The notes below the pieces were generated by a model. That model worked only from the letters and a program-made list of their open reading frames with translations. It did not search any database and was not told the DNA's origin. Source: Vespula vulgaris (lineage: Eukaryota; Arthropoda; Insecta; Hymenoptera; Vespidae). Taken from it: a stretch of DNA of 64,000 bases. This document shows, piece after piece, positions 50,616-63,582 of this stretch (the stretch's first letter is position 1; each line of letters opens with the position of its first letter). The stretch is taken from contig NC_066594.1 in NCBI RefSeq assembly GCF_905475345.1, positions 5,517,001-5,581,000 of the forward strand. The letters are read 5' to 3'. Position numbers and translations under genes: made by a program.

Positions 50616-53410
50616 TACACACTCTCTTTCGCGCGTTCTTTCTCATTCCCTCCTCATCGGCTTTTCATCCTTTCCTCTTCTCAGTTTTATTTGTTCCTCG
50701 ACTAGCAGAAGGCTTTATCATCTGCTAATAGCGAAATAAAATCCGATGAAACGAAATCGTGGCATTAAGTGCCTCTCTTTCTCTCCTTCTTTCTTTCCTT
50801 CTTTCTTTAGTATCCACCCACTGTGTTAACGCTGACCGATGTTACCGTAGTAGATTTTGAGGGTATTTCGTTTCTACGATATCCACCTCCGGGCACAGCT
50901 ACGAAAACTTCGAACATCGCATTATGCCATAACCATGGCATGGCAGCAACAGCAATGGCAATAGCAGCAAAGACGATAACGGGAGGTGGAGTTTAGCTTT
51001 GCCGGTACTGCTGCATTGGAAATTTGGCAGAGGTTCTAGCTCGTTTTCTATGATTCTTTCGCCGTGAGAAGAGTTACCGTCTCTTATGTTCTTTCTATCT
51101 CACTCTTTCTTTCTCCGCGCTGCTTTTTCCTTTTATTTCTTCGTCTCTTTCTCTTTCTATCTCTTTCTCTCTCTCTCTCGCGCGCGCGCCCACCTCTATC
51201 GTTACCTCTCCTTCTCTCTATTATTTTTCTCTTTTGGCATTAAATTTACTTTCACGATTCGCTTACTCCACCATATCACTGAACTACCAGCGCACTGAGT
51301 TTAGATTATACTTTATATCGTTCTTTTTATATCATATATCGTTCCTCGTCGTTAAAATGCGGTATAAATAATGTAAAAATCATGTGGCAGTATCATCCAC
51401 CTCGTAATTTCAAATTAAAATCTGTTAAGTATTTATTAACGCAGTTGATCTTTCTGATATTATCTATGTTATTTTTCGTGCATCGTCGAACCCATTTTAA
51501 AAAGACTATGCTTCGACGTTTCTTTGGAGGTCGGTCGAAGGATCGACAGGCACTTCATGCAGAATCCTCTTGTCTCTTCTCGTCTTTACTCGGCCGTTCA
51601 TACTTTTTTCCACTTCGTGAAAGTAGACCGACGTTGAGAGAACATACGATAGAGAATCTGACGGGCAAAGTTTAAGTACAGACACGACACCCATACTCGC
51701 GAAAGCTTTCCGGCACTTACGCGAGCTGTTGGTCTATTTTCGCGAGAGAACAAATCGAAGATGCAACTGCCATAGGCGAAACGGCGAGGCTGTTCCACGC
51801 GAAACTACGCTTTACACGTTACTAACTTGCGCGTACATTGTAACCTCTCTTTCAAACTTTTTACAAAATGTTTTCGCAACGTCGCAACCATTTTCTTTTT
51901 CTCTTTACTTCGCTAGCATAACATTTTAATAGCTCTTCTTTGGCAAGAACCATACCTATTCATAGCTACTTTGAAATTTCATTCTTTTTTTCGTCGACAC
52001 GAGAGATTTGAGTACCGACAGAATGGTACGATCGATCCTCTCAATTCTTGGCCAAGCGTTTCAAGGATAATTATCCTAAAAAAAAGAGAGTTGAAATTGG
52101 CCGCCTTACGGAACTTTCACCCTCTTTGTCGTTTTCTGTTTTCTCACTTTTTGTTTTTTTTTTCTTTTTTTTTCTTCTTTCGCACGCGTAGAAGGAGAGG
52201 AAAGAATGGCCATTACTCACTAGCAACTTAGATTAATGATACCCTCAGATATGTTGCAGGGTCACAATGAAGCACCTGATTCAGCATTTGTTCCTATGGA
52301 GAGTCGACGTATGAACGTCGAGACAATCGTTTTCACGTCGCTGAAAGCCGGCCATATCAATTTTCTTCGGTCGGGAGCCATTGTTTTAATAATTGATTAC
52401 TCGCTGTAGGTACCTACCAACACCTACATCGTGCTTAAATATAATGTCATTTGTTCCCATATTAACCGAGCTAATATCTTTACGATAGGAAATCACCGAA
52501 TAAATTTCATTTTCCTGAGGGGCTAATTTTCTAATATTTGATATGCCGATAATACTGCAGCGAATAACTGTGCGTTTGTCAACAGGCTCGTATAGTCTAT
52601 CGATTTCCCTAACCGCAATGTGGTGAACCGGCACAGTAGCAGCAACGAAATCAATCGAAATTTCGGTTTCCATCTTCCTCGATATAATTCGCTATCGTAT
52701 CTTTTCAAAGATACGTTCGTTCTTATTTGTTGAGAACCAAGGAGAGAAGGGAAGATCGCTTGCATTCAGACGATGACGTTTTTAACGATCGTACTTTATC
52801 GTTTTCTTCACACTAGCTGTCTTCTTTTTTCTTCTCTTTCAATCTCTCCTCTTCGATCACACTTCGTCGTATTTTTTCAGTTCCATTTGTTCATGATAAT
52901 TAATTTTCTGGACCTTGGTTCTTTTCAAAGAATCCTCTGTTTGCTCTGGCATGCAATTAAATTTTACACTTTATTTCGACTAAATAATTCCGTCTTGAAT
53001 GTACCGTTGCTATTGCGAAACGGGAAATTAAAAGATTAACTTTTTTTACGAATTATAATCGGCCTTTCCTCTCGGTAATGAAGAAAAATAGGAAAAATAG
53101 TCGTTCGGAAAAGCTGTGTCATTTCTTTATTACGATTCGACGCTCTTTTAATTTATACTTGCATCTTCATAATCAATGGATTTTATTGTCTGCGAAATAG
53201 TGAACGGCAACTTATGAAATCGGGAAAGTTCTCCTTTCTGCGAGATCAGTATTTTCGATCGTTATTTTATCAGAAGCATAGAAAACAATGGAACACTCGA
53301 GCACAATGTCGTGGTCGTCGTCGACAAGACCTGATCGAGAAAATTGAAAGTTTACTACTTCTTCCTCTGAAAGCTTGCTCGGAGTTCTTCGATTTTCTCT
53401 CTGTATCTCT

Positions 53411-53413
<3 letters not shown>
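50616..53413. other. Gene-poor interval
   Basis: A TC tract running into (CG)6 lies at 51160-51190, and a poly-T/pyrimidine run at 52150-52175. Unique sequence at 52220-52420 and 52430-52700 shows no domain in any frame. Confidence 0.45.
51160..51190. repeat. (TC)n-(CG)6 compound repeat
   Basis: TC dinucleotides change directly into CGCGCGCGCGC. Alternating CG can adopt Z-DNA. Confidence 0.9.
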
Positions 53414-53459
<46 letters not shown>

Positions 53460-53466
53460 TCTCTCT
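53414..53466. repeat. (TC)n microsatellite, interrupted
   Basis: TC run 53414-53446, one G, then TC to 53466. Confidence 0.95.
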
Positions 53467-54720
53467 TTCTCGACACTTTTACGATTATTAAATGGTAGAG
53501 AATTTTGATGGGCTAATTAGATAGCAAGTGTGATCAAGCGAAGCTTCGAAGAGAAATACAGAGTTTGCTACGGAATATATTGCTGAGCTACCTGCTCGCA
53601 CCTGATCCTACTCGTTACCTACGTGTCATGTAGGAAACGTCTAGGACAAAGTACCTATGGGATTCGAAATACGTTGGTCAGACATCGAAGAGGAATGAGG
53701 GTCGAGGGTTGAAGGCTGCTCTGCACCGAGGGGAAAACAGCCGTATAAATCAGATTACACTTTGGTACTGCAACCTTATTAAAGGGAGAACTTTGGAAAG
53801 GACCACAAACCAAGCCTATCATATTCCTCTTTTATTTTCAATGCATTTTCGGTTCTCGTGTAACACCACGTAATGATGGCACATTTTGCACGAGAAACAT
53901 CAAATGGGGAAAAAACGTGGATGAGAAAAAGGTGGCGGGAGAAAGGGGGACAGAAAAAAAAAGATAAAGAAATAAGTTGTGGGATCGCATAAATCTCGTA
54001 GTTCAAATCCCTGTTTCGAAGTCTGTCATTCCGAATGAAATTTTATTCCGGACCAGGATAGAATCGTATTGATATATCGTGACACGTACTATTACACCGA
54101 TACACTGTAATCGTTTGATAAGAAATACGAGAGAGAGAAAGAAAAAAGAAAATGGCAAGAAATTCTCTTTTTTTTTTTTGAAACAAAGTCTAATCAATTC
54201 GCATAATTCATGAGTCTCGTACCTGTCAGCATCATAATAGCAATGTAATATCAACGAAATTCATAGTCAGCTCAAATGATAGTAACTTCAAATGCTATTA
54301 ACGAACATTAATTAACGGATCAATATCTGGTTCTTGTATCAAATATTCAGTTATTATCAAAAATTTCCTTGACTATTATACTGTATTTCATTAATCATAG
54401 TGTGTGAATGATATTATACGCAATAATGTATTTGCAAAGCCAATTGCTAATAAGTAGATCATAGTCAATAGACAAGCTAGTACGCCACAATCGCGTAACC
54501 AATAGTAATCAAAACGTCTTTGTAGACATTCGTTATTGGATTGTCTATTAATAATTTAATTATATTTCGATAAGTGGATTTGAGTATAAAGGATGAAAAT
54601 AATGCGAGAAGATATATAGGATAGATAATATTCTGTTCTAGTAAAATTTTAAATCTTTTATCGTTCTCTCTTTCGTGTATTTACATTTATACATACATAC
54701 GTACATACATACATAGATAC

Positions 54721-54773
<53 letters not shown>

Positions 54774-57290
54774 TGTGAAACGAAGAAAAATCTGACGAAA
54801 AAGAAGTTACGTCAAAATTTCGACGTTACCGTAAAAGCTTTTGTAAACGGTAAAGTCAAGCCAATAATCCTTCTATCATCTCCGGATTGGATGCTCTTGA
54901 CGCGGATGCACGCACGGCCGCACGCATGTCCTAACAGAACGCGAAACGTTCGGTTGACGGGACTCGGTCGAGTCAGCAAACGTGCCGGCACTTGCATCGT
55001 GTAAGCGCGATATTGGACAAATGGAATTGATATGGACGAGGAAAGACCGCTACTCTCTGCTAGGATTATACACGCTCGAAAAAGTCCAGGCAACGTCGAT
55101 ATAGTAGATATATAGATAGATATAGATAGGTAGGTTGGTATATAGCAGGTGATAGAGGTGCGAGGGATCCGTCGGTTAACGGACACGTTTTTGTAGAGCT
55201 CGCTTTTAATCATACGTCGATCGCGAACACAGTTGCAAATGCACGCGTGCGTTTACAAAAATTTCCCAACGTGCTTTCTCGTGGTAGAATCAAACCGTTT
55301 TGTATGTAACCGTTTCGATTCCATGATCGATTTCCATAGAATATACCTCTACGTTCTATTTCTTTCCCTTTCGTGTTATTTAAATCCGTTAAATCCAATA
55401 TCACATCCGGTATCTCGCGTTTTTTACTTAATTAACCAATTTATGTCTCGCGTAATTACGTTAACACGTTCTTAATACGTCGTATTATAATACCAACGTA
55501 CGATTCAGATAGAAATTTTATATATCGAACGGAACGGCAGGTGTATGGAGAATGAAGATAATTCGAGTCTCGAAAATTCAGAATCATCAGCGCGAGAAAA
55601 TCGTCCTTTCTCTCTATCTCTCTATCTATCTTTCTCTTTATCACGCTCTTACTCTTCGCCTTTAGATCGAGTTCGTGCCTTCAACAACGGTTAGCAGATG
55701 TTTCGTATTGTCTCGAGAGAACTGCTTATTTATCCCGGCCCTTTAACAAAGGCTTGTGTTCCTCTCGGGAATCGTGCGAGGGTAGAAATCGACGTGCACC
55801 GCTGATTACAAGTTTCCTCTTTCCATCTTTCCTCCTCCTCTTCTTTTTTCTCCTTTTATACTTGCCATTTCTTTCTCTCTTTCTCTCTCACCCTTGTCGC
55901 CCCATCGCCCCGTCGTCTATAATCCTCTTATGCACCACTTTTTCTGTCTCTCATCTGCTTTTTTCGTACTTCCATTATTATTTCTTCCAACTTCACAGAG
56001 AAGGTGTCAAACTTTCAACGATTCGATCCGTTTGACCGTACTTTACTTCGTTATTTTTCCAACGGCCTTTTTCTCTGTTTCCCTCGCTCGAGTGCTTTCG
56101 TTGATTTCTTTTCTTTGTATTTTTCTACCTGCAAGATCGCTTTCAACGTAGAACGAAAATCCAGTGCGTCCCGAAAATCGTACATTGTAATTGAAATCCT
56201 TGATTGCTTTTTCAACGTGATTTCGAATTTTTATTAAATCCGTACAAAACGCACCTTTCCACATAGAGTCCGTACGGTAATTCATTTTTCGTATTGTTTG
56301 CGCGAAGCAAATTCGTTGGAAAATGAATCGCGGTTTGACGTCACATGTAGCAGCAATTATGCGATTTCCTTATTTCGTTTTATATAGCTTCCCCTAAAGT
56401 TTCTTCTTTGGTAGAAAATACGAGGAAAAGGGCGTGGTTCGCAACACAGGACACGCTTTCCTTGATGTTTTTGGCTTCTGTTTACACAACACAGCCAGAC
56501 TGCCAAATGAACCCGTGAGATTTCCTCGATGCAAAGGATTTCCTTGGCAAACGTTAAACTAGGCGAATGAGTGTGTACGAGAAGAAAAAAGAATACCTGT
56601 TAGTGGCAATTTTTGCCGACTCGATAAATACATATACCGAGCGTGATAAAACGCAATGAAAATAACTAAATTTGTTTCCTTCTCGTTTCTTTTTTAGAGG
56701 ACCAACTAGAATGTACATATTACGTGTATTAATAATCGTGCGATATATGTTTGCTCAACAGTTTTTAATTATATTCAAGAGGAAACGAAATGCATATCGT
56801 TAAAGACGTAAAAGCAAACGAAATGAACGCGCATCTAGAAACGTTAAATGTAAACATAAATATAAAGTGGAGGAACATAGTCAAAAGGGAAGAGAATATC
56901 GATAGATGGAGTAGGCGAGGCGAAAGAAAATAAAAAAGGAAAAGGAAAACAAGAGAACAAACAGCAACCAAGTTTTCCAATTTTCCAACTCAGAAACGAA
57001 ACCGAGTTCAACTCTTTCGGCAATGTCTGACACATTGTAAATGTCGAAAAAAAAAGAAAAAGAAAATAACTGCCTATTCTTTACGCTCTTCTTGCATGCA
57101 TTACGTTTATACTAACCGAGAGTAATTTATAATTTTTCTATTTATTATTTTTAATAAATTCATTCTTTCTTTTTCGAATAACGAAGATTAATTGACCAAT
57201 CGATAGAAAGGAAACCTTTAACGAACAAGTTCACTAGAAGTTCACTGCTCTAATCGATGAAACGGAGATAGATAGACTGATGGATAGATC
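53467..57290. other. Gene-poor interval
   Basis: The compound repeat at 54691-54770 is the main feature. Unique sequence lies at 53560-53780 (with CCTACGTGTCATGTAGG, a near-palindrome) and at 54800-55260. Pyrimidine tracts occur at 55600-55640 and 55815-55890. No coding gene is supported. Confidence 0.45.
54691..54770. repeat. Compound (CATA)n(AT)n microsatellite
   Basis: CATA units with GTA/GATA interruptions to 54734, then an AT run to 54770; same build as the repeat at 36961-37029. Confidence 0.95.

Positions 57291-57331
<41 letters not shown>
57291..57331. repeat. (GA)n microsatellite
   Basis: 41-base GA tract with one AAA interruption near its start. Confidence 0.95.
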
Positions 57332-57334
<3 letters not shown>

Positions 57335-60300
57335 CGTGTATATTCCTACGGAAAGTTATTAATTTTTAAATGGAATAATCCATTTTCAGTTTGTGAATCG
57401 AGATAAGTGAAAACGTTTAAATACGAGAAATAATATTTCCGACAATTCCGTTATAATGAAATTATCTTTCAATATTCTTTCATAATGGATATAAATTCAA
57501 GTAATTAACGGTCTTCATTTTTCCAAGATTTAATGTAAATCAGTAAACGTAAAGAGAAAAATAATTTTGATGATAATAACATTAATAATAATAATAATCC
57601 GCTAAAAGTTTTCTAAAGTTTTCTTTCTCTCGATAGCAATCTCATTGGTTTTCACTGTTATAAAAGGAGTCTTGTTTCGTCGTTGAGTCCCCAACTAGTA
57701 GTTAATCGTTCGTTTTCGTACAAAATCGATGAATTGGAAGATTAGAACGATCTGCTAATTCTGTAAAGTTATTTCTGAAGATGCACCGACGGAAATGAAT
57801 TTCAAACTTTCCCCAAGCGAAAGTTCGTCAAAGAAACTTGACCGTATCCTCATCGAATCTTACGGATATTTCTTGACATTGTAACCTCATTCGTTACTTC
57901 GTCGACTTTTCGACATTATCTTTTCGAGCTTAATGAACAAAGGATATCGGCTTAGATCTTAGAAATACCAAAAGTACGAAACAATAAATGAGAATTCTTT
58001 CGTACGATACCCCAAGATGAAATTGTTTTTTGGAGTGGTTTCCCTTCGAGGACTTACTTCGTTCTTTTCCCTTATTCTTTTTCGTAGCTTCCCGTAATCG
58101 TAGGTAGGTACGTTGACGTTAACGCGAAAACTTTCCAAAGGTATCGTTCCCCGTTGCCTTTCTTTAACACCCTACGAAAGTCCGTTCTTTCGTAACGTAA
58201 GAATTTCGAATCGAATCGTTTCACCTCCAACCCTTCTTTCTCTCTTTCCTTCTCTGTTTCTTTCTCACTCTCTCTTTCTCACTTTCTCTTCCTCTCCCTC
58301 TCCCTTCTTTCCATTCGATTTCCGATGCATACAACACCTCTACTATTTCGCGAGAGTTTCCCTTGCGAACTGAAAGTCCAACCCCATAGGCCTTTTATCT
58401 TATTAGCTCTTCGAAAAGTTTCCATGCCCGCGCGTGCCTTTAATAGTAACCATTTCGGAAGGTGCTTTATCTTACGATGAATAAGTTCTCCCATTTAATA
58501 TCAGCCCGTATATCTGGTCTCTTCATTAAAATGCAAAATTCAGTGCAATTGCCTGTTCACGAACCCGACGAGCCAACAGCACTCTTCTCTATCTTTCTCT
58601 CTACCCTTAATTTTTTTTTCTTTTCTCTCCTCCTTTTCTTTTTTCTTTTTTTTACTCTTTTTTCTTCATTTTTCTTCTTTTTTCTTTAATCCTTCCCCTT
58701 TCGTTTTTTCTTTACGCCCTTTACGTACGTTTCAACGCTAAGTGTTCGTAATATTTTTTCAGCGGGATACGAGTTTATACGCGCGGCCGAATAAAGCCAC
58801 TATTTCTATCCACCTCCGGCCTTTCTCTCTCTTTCTCTCTTTTCTTTTTTCTTCTCACTTTCTCCCACGGTCGTACCTCTTACGGTTCTTAGAACCGCCG
58901 CTCCACTTAGTTTTCGTAGTCAGGATGATAGCGGGGAATACGAAGAGGGTTGGGGAGAGTTGAGGATAGTAGGCGAGAGGGTAGATGGGATAAAAGAATC
59001 GCCATTTAACGGGAGAAAAATGTGCTCGACTGATTAAAGAGCTAAAGTAGGATCCATGGAAGAAAGTTTTCTCTGCTTAAGAAAACGCAAAGAAATGATC
59101 AACGTATTTTTAGTGTATTTATAGGAAAACTTTTATTATCGTCGTTATTTTGTATGTTTTCTCGTCATTATTATTGTTTTCTTTACGAATATTATTACTA
59201 TTATTTTTATTATTATTATTGTTATTGTTATTATTATTTATTTATTTATTTACTTGTTTATTTATTTTTTTGTTTATTTATTTCTTTAGAATCAACCTGA
59301 AAATATATAATTGCTTAGCAATTAGCTGGTCGTAAACGCTCTTTCATTCCTTACAGAAATGTCAACATAATGCTAAAGTCGTTCGATTATCTCATATTCT
59401 TTCACGGTCCACTACCCTTTCACGCTCTTTCTCTTCTCTCCGGGAAAATTAACCGACACAACGTGCGCAAGTAACTTCAAGGGATGAATCAAGTACGCGA
59501 GTTGCATTAATTAACTCACTTGGCAACGAGACCGAGTTTAACTAGTTTCAAACATTTTTTGTTCCATGGTATTACATTAGTTCGTTATATGTATATTGTT
59601 TTCGTTGTAACTGCGCGTCTCGTTGACATGCTAAGCTATAGCATAAGAATGTTGCCTTCACTTTAGAAATAAAATAAATAAAAGATTACATAACGTAATC
59701 GAGATGATAGCCTTACATTTATTCCCTAGACAAAAATTTTCTTATTTTACGACGCGTACGTAAAAAATATATTTCTCCTTCACGAAGAAAGACGAAGAGA
59801 GAAAACCAGAGAGAAAGAGAGGCAGAGAATGTAGAACATTCAACATACATCGCTAAAGAAGGGGAAAGAAGTATTTACGGTGACCTGAGTATTACAAGAA
59901 ATGGAGTTACTTCGATACTTCTCAAAGGGACACGTAATTACGTCCAGGTCAAAGGAATTGTTTCACCATGAAACATTCGTTCTCGTATGGAGAATACTAT
60001 GTTAAGAATCGAAGCATTCGAGGAATTCTATTTGGGTGGGCCATATCGATCGAGCGAGGACGTAATTGAAAAACTTTTTGTCTTTGACAACAATACGTTG
60101 TTTCGTCATTACTACTACCATGAACAGTACCGAAAATGACATCGCCGTTACGATTGTACCTTCTCTTCTTATTCTTTTTTCATTCGACTCTCGATATTTT
60201 AATATTTGGCTCATGACATTCTTAAACGCGACGAAATTCCAGAAACGATATCGCAAATTCCGCGCTCTCTTTTTATCTCTTTTTCTATCTCACTCGCGAA

Positions 60301-60660
60301 ACTTGGAGAGCACCAGCCGCTCGATCTCCGATTTATTCAAACGTAATTCCGCCCGGCTGGCATAGTTTCAGATCTGCAGATGAACTCGACGTTCTCCCGA
60401 ATATTTCTCTCTCTTTCTCTCTTTCTCTCTCTCCCTTTGCCCCTCTCTCCCTCTCTCTTCTTTTTCGCGTAGCGAATATCGAGGCGAGGATAAAAATCGG
60501 TCGGTCGCCGTCCGGAAGCGTTTCTACAAACTTCCATCTCGATCTCGGTCCCGTGGGATTCTCCGATCTATCCTCTTCGGGCCAGGGAGAGATAGAAGTT
60601 CTCGAGGCGAAGCGAAACGATATATGAAACACGCTCGAGTTTAACTTTTTCCAAAGTCCG
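57332..60660. other. Gene-poor interval
   Basis: The interval contains CT tracts at 58235-58310 and 60400-60460, pyrimidine-rich sequence at 58590-58690 and 58810-58865, and the TTA/TTTA repeat at 59186-59290. No gene is supported. Confidence 0.45.
59186..59290. repeat. (TTA)n/(TTTA)n AT-rich repeat
   Basis: Interrupted ATT/TTA triplets grade into TTTA tetranucleotides. Confidence 0.85.
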
Positions 60661-60963
60661 CTTGAGTTGAACGCGTTGAGTTCGTAGCGTTAGCTACGAA
60701 TCGCGATCCTCTCTGGCAATCATCTCAGTAACGTCACGCCGCCGTCTCTAGTCTTTGCAACATATTTGAGTCCGGCAATAACTGCTGGGAACTAGCAACA
60801 CGTTCGTCCGCAATAAGTTTGGCCATTGCGCCGATGCGCCGGCCCGCTCGAGGAAATTAAAACTTGTGCAATTCGGTAGGATCCGTAGGCAACTCCCTGT
60901 GGGCTTATCAGCCGCGGCCTCGGTGCTGCCGCGTGAGCAGCACCCACAACTATACGCGAGCAA
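60661..60963. other. GC-rich unique island with stem-loop
   Basis: This 300-base stretch is free of simple repeats and richer in GC than its surroundings. It includes GGTGCTGC/GCAGCACC, a perfect 8-bp stem with a 7-base loop at 60922-60944. The minus frame 60748-60963 is open but unrecognised. It could be a 5' exon, a promoter or a conserved element; I cannot tell which. Confidence 0.3.
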
Positions 60964-60996
60964 TAACGAGAGAGAAAAAGAGAGATAGAGGAGAAG

Positions 60997-61004
<8 letters not shown>

Positions 61005-61040
<36 letters not shown>
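61005..61040. repeat. (GA)n microsatellite
   Basis: GA run within a purine-rich tract beginning near 60968. Confidence 0.9.
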
Positions 61041-61416
61041 GATTGAACCCGAGAGAAGAGACCTATCTAAACTACGAAGCGTGCGTACCCCTGGGTAATC
61101 TTCATTTCTAAACTGTTACCAACGCTTTCCACAATTCTATGCAACGCCAGTTCCGACTTTTGATCGGTGAAAAATTCTTTTCCATCTACCCGACCATCCT
61201 CGACTTCCATTGCTTATCTCTCCCTTGAGGCATTTCGTTAGAGAAAGCACCTGTTTACCAGACTTTTTCGATGAAATTCTCGGGGGCCGTAAGCGATTTT
61301 TCAATTTAATGAGCAACTTATTCCGCTCAATGTTCCGCATTGATGTGAAAACGCGAGAGATCGATCGGCAAAATGCGTTTCAACCATCGGCCCCGTTTTT
61401 CGAAAACAAGACAAAC

Positions 61417-61438
61417 GAGAGAGAGAGAGAGAGAGAGA
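61417..61438. repeat. (GA)n microsatellite
   Basis: GA run followed by AAAAAGACGGAGAGAGGGAG purine-rich sequence. Confidence 0.9.
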
Positions 61439-62486
61439 AAAAGACGGAGAGAGGGAGAAGGGTTGTAGAAAGGGAGGGAGGGTGGTAGAGTACGAACGAA
61501 AGGGAGAGAGAGAGAGAAAGAGAGGGTGGATTGGATCGATGTGCAGCAATTATCGTCTACGACGACGACGACAACACGCGATCGTTGCTTTTATCTACGT
61601 GCGTTCAACGTTATTTTAATCCCAGCCTTCCTTTTTTTATCGGCGATAAAGTGAGAGTATATCGGAAAAGTCACGGTAATCTACGTAAAACAACGTGATT
61701 TATAGTCTCCATGTTAAACGGCAAATGATCTATATCTTACGCACGATTCTAATTGATCTTCCTCGTCCATGATTATCAAAGAAAATATTAAACAGGCAAA
61801 TGTGGATTAATTTTTCAAATACGCTTTGTCGCTCGTATATAACAAATAATGTATAATATATATAACATGTAGCTATGTACGTAGTTATGTTGAATAAACC
61901 AAAAGCTTTGCAGTCAATCAGTCACGTTAATGTGCGTGGGAGATATTATCAATTACACTTTCACCCAGCGTGACACCGATTTCGCCGATCATTATGTACA
62001 TAATTCAAAGCTAGCTTGGGCTGTATAAATCTCTATATGTTTGTTCGTGAAATCAGACCATCCGTTTAAGGGATTCTCTTCGTGCGCTCTGCAATGTGCA
62101 ATGACCTTCAAAGGGAAAATTATTTATTCCCATGCGTGAAAAATTAAATAAATAAATAATCGACGATATAGATCGTACCTCTACGAACGATTGAAAAGAA
62201 CGAAGTTACTGTTTCGAAGAAATAATGGACGAATAAATATCGAGGAAATAAAGTTTGCCGTTCGCGATATAAAATATGGGATGATAGAAGAAAACAAAAA
62301 AAAAAGAATATTAACAAGAATCAAAGAAAAATTTGATACGTCCTATGGCCTGAAGCACGATCGTACTTACGTGGACGTGAAACGCGGTGGTCTACGCAGT
62401 ACAAAAGCACGGGCGCTTGCGCTAAAAGCCGTGGTAGGAGGGGTTGAGTCGATGTAGGGGAAGCTCGAACAAGGACAGAAGGTAGT

Positions 62487-62557
62487 GGGAGAGAAAGAGC
62501 GAGAGAGAGAGAGAGGGAGGGAGAGAGAGAGAAAGAGAGAAAGAGAGAAAGAGAAAC
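62487..62557. repeat. GA-rich tract
   Basis: Interrupted GA, GGGA and GAAA units. Confidence 0.9.
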
Positions 62558-63538
62558 GGAGATCTCGGAGGGGTGGAAGGAGAGACACCGATGGAAGCTT
62601 CTGCGGAAAACGGAGAATCTACGGGAGTCAGTGCAATTCGCGTCGCGACGGTCTTCACTCCCCCGATCCGTACTCGAAGGGCCGACCGAGGGTGAAAGCA
62701 ACGACGGGAAAACCTTCCAAACTATATCACGCGAAATCAACCGTATACCGTGCTTACTATCTCGTCGCGTTCACCCTCTTCGTCACTCGCCTTTCGTGGT
62801 GGGTTTCGTCCAAAAATTTGACTTTTATTAAAAAACAATTATTTCGAGTCGTATTCGAGTGCGATTATTCATCGAATTACACGGTAACCGCGAGTGCTAT
62901 ATTGGAGAAGTTGAACAAAAAGTTGTACAAATATTAAAGAAATATACAAGATTTGTCGATTCGTCTATCCGATCATTTCAACATTGTCGATCGTCGTGCG
63001 TGATAAATCGTAAATATAGATGTAAGACATAGTTTAATTGCTTCTTTCGATGAAGAATAAAATATTACGAGGGAATAATTTATAAATTCGAGTTTAGATC
63101 AGAAAGGAAACAAGAGCGATCTTTATCCTTCACACCTAGTGACACATCGCGTTTGCGTATGCTCGCGAGTTCAGCATTATTGGAAAACTGCGACGAAGTA
63201 CTTGAAGTAAATTTATAAGACACGGACTTTCCATCCCGAGCGTTTCATCTACCCCTCTCTTTCTCCAACATCTCATTCCTTTTCCCTTTGACGTTCCTCT
63301 TTCACTCTTTCACTTCGACCCTTGGCTTTCTTTAGAAGGCTCGCTTTTACCTTTCTGGAACTTCGCTCTCTTTCTTTCTACCCTTCATTCTCAAGTTCTC
63401 GATTAAATTGCATTCAAAACTCAATTCTAACCAGGTAATAATAATGATCGGAAGCTCTTACAACAATTATGAATGTAGAAACTTTGCGGGCGAACCTTTG
63501 AAAGTTAGTTTCTATTCGACATTCTGCTCCGTGATCTT

Positions 63539-63548
63539 TCTCTCTCTC

Positions 63549-63582
<34 letters not shown>
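63539..63582. repeat. (TC)n microsatellite
   Basis: TC run with a single G interruption at 63556. Confidence 0.95.

Noticed and set aside
62191..62937. Open frames near 62.2-62.9 kb
   Set aside because: Lys/Arg-rich reads through and around a GA tract, with no domain or acceptable splice pair.
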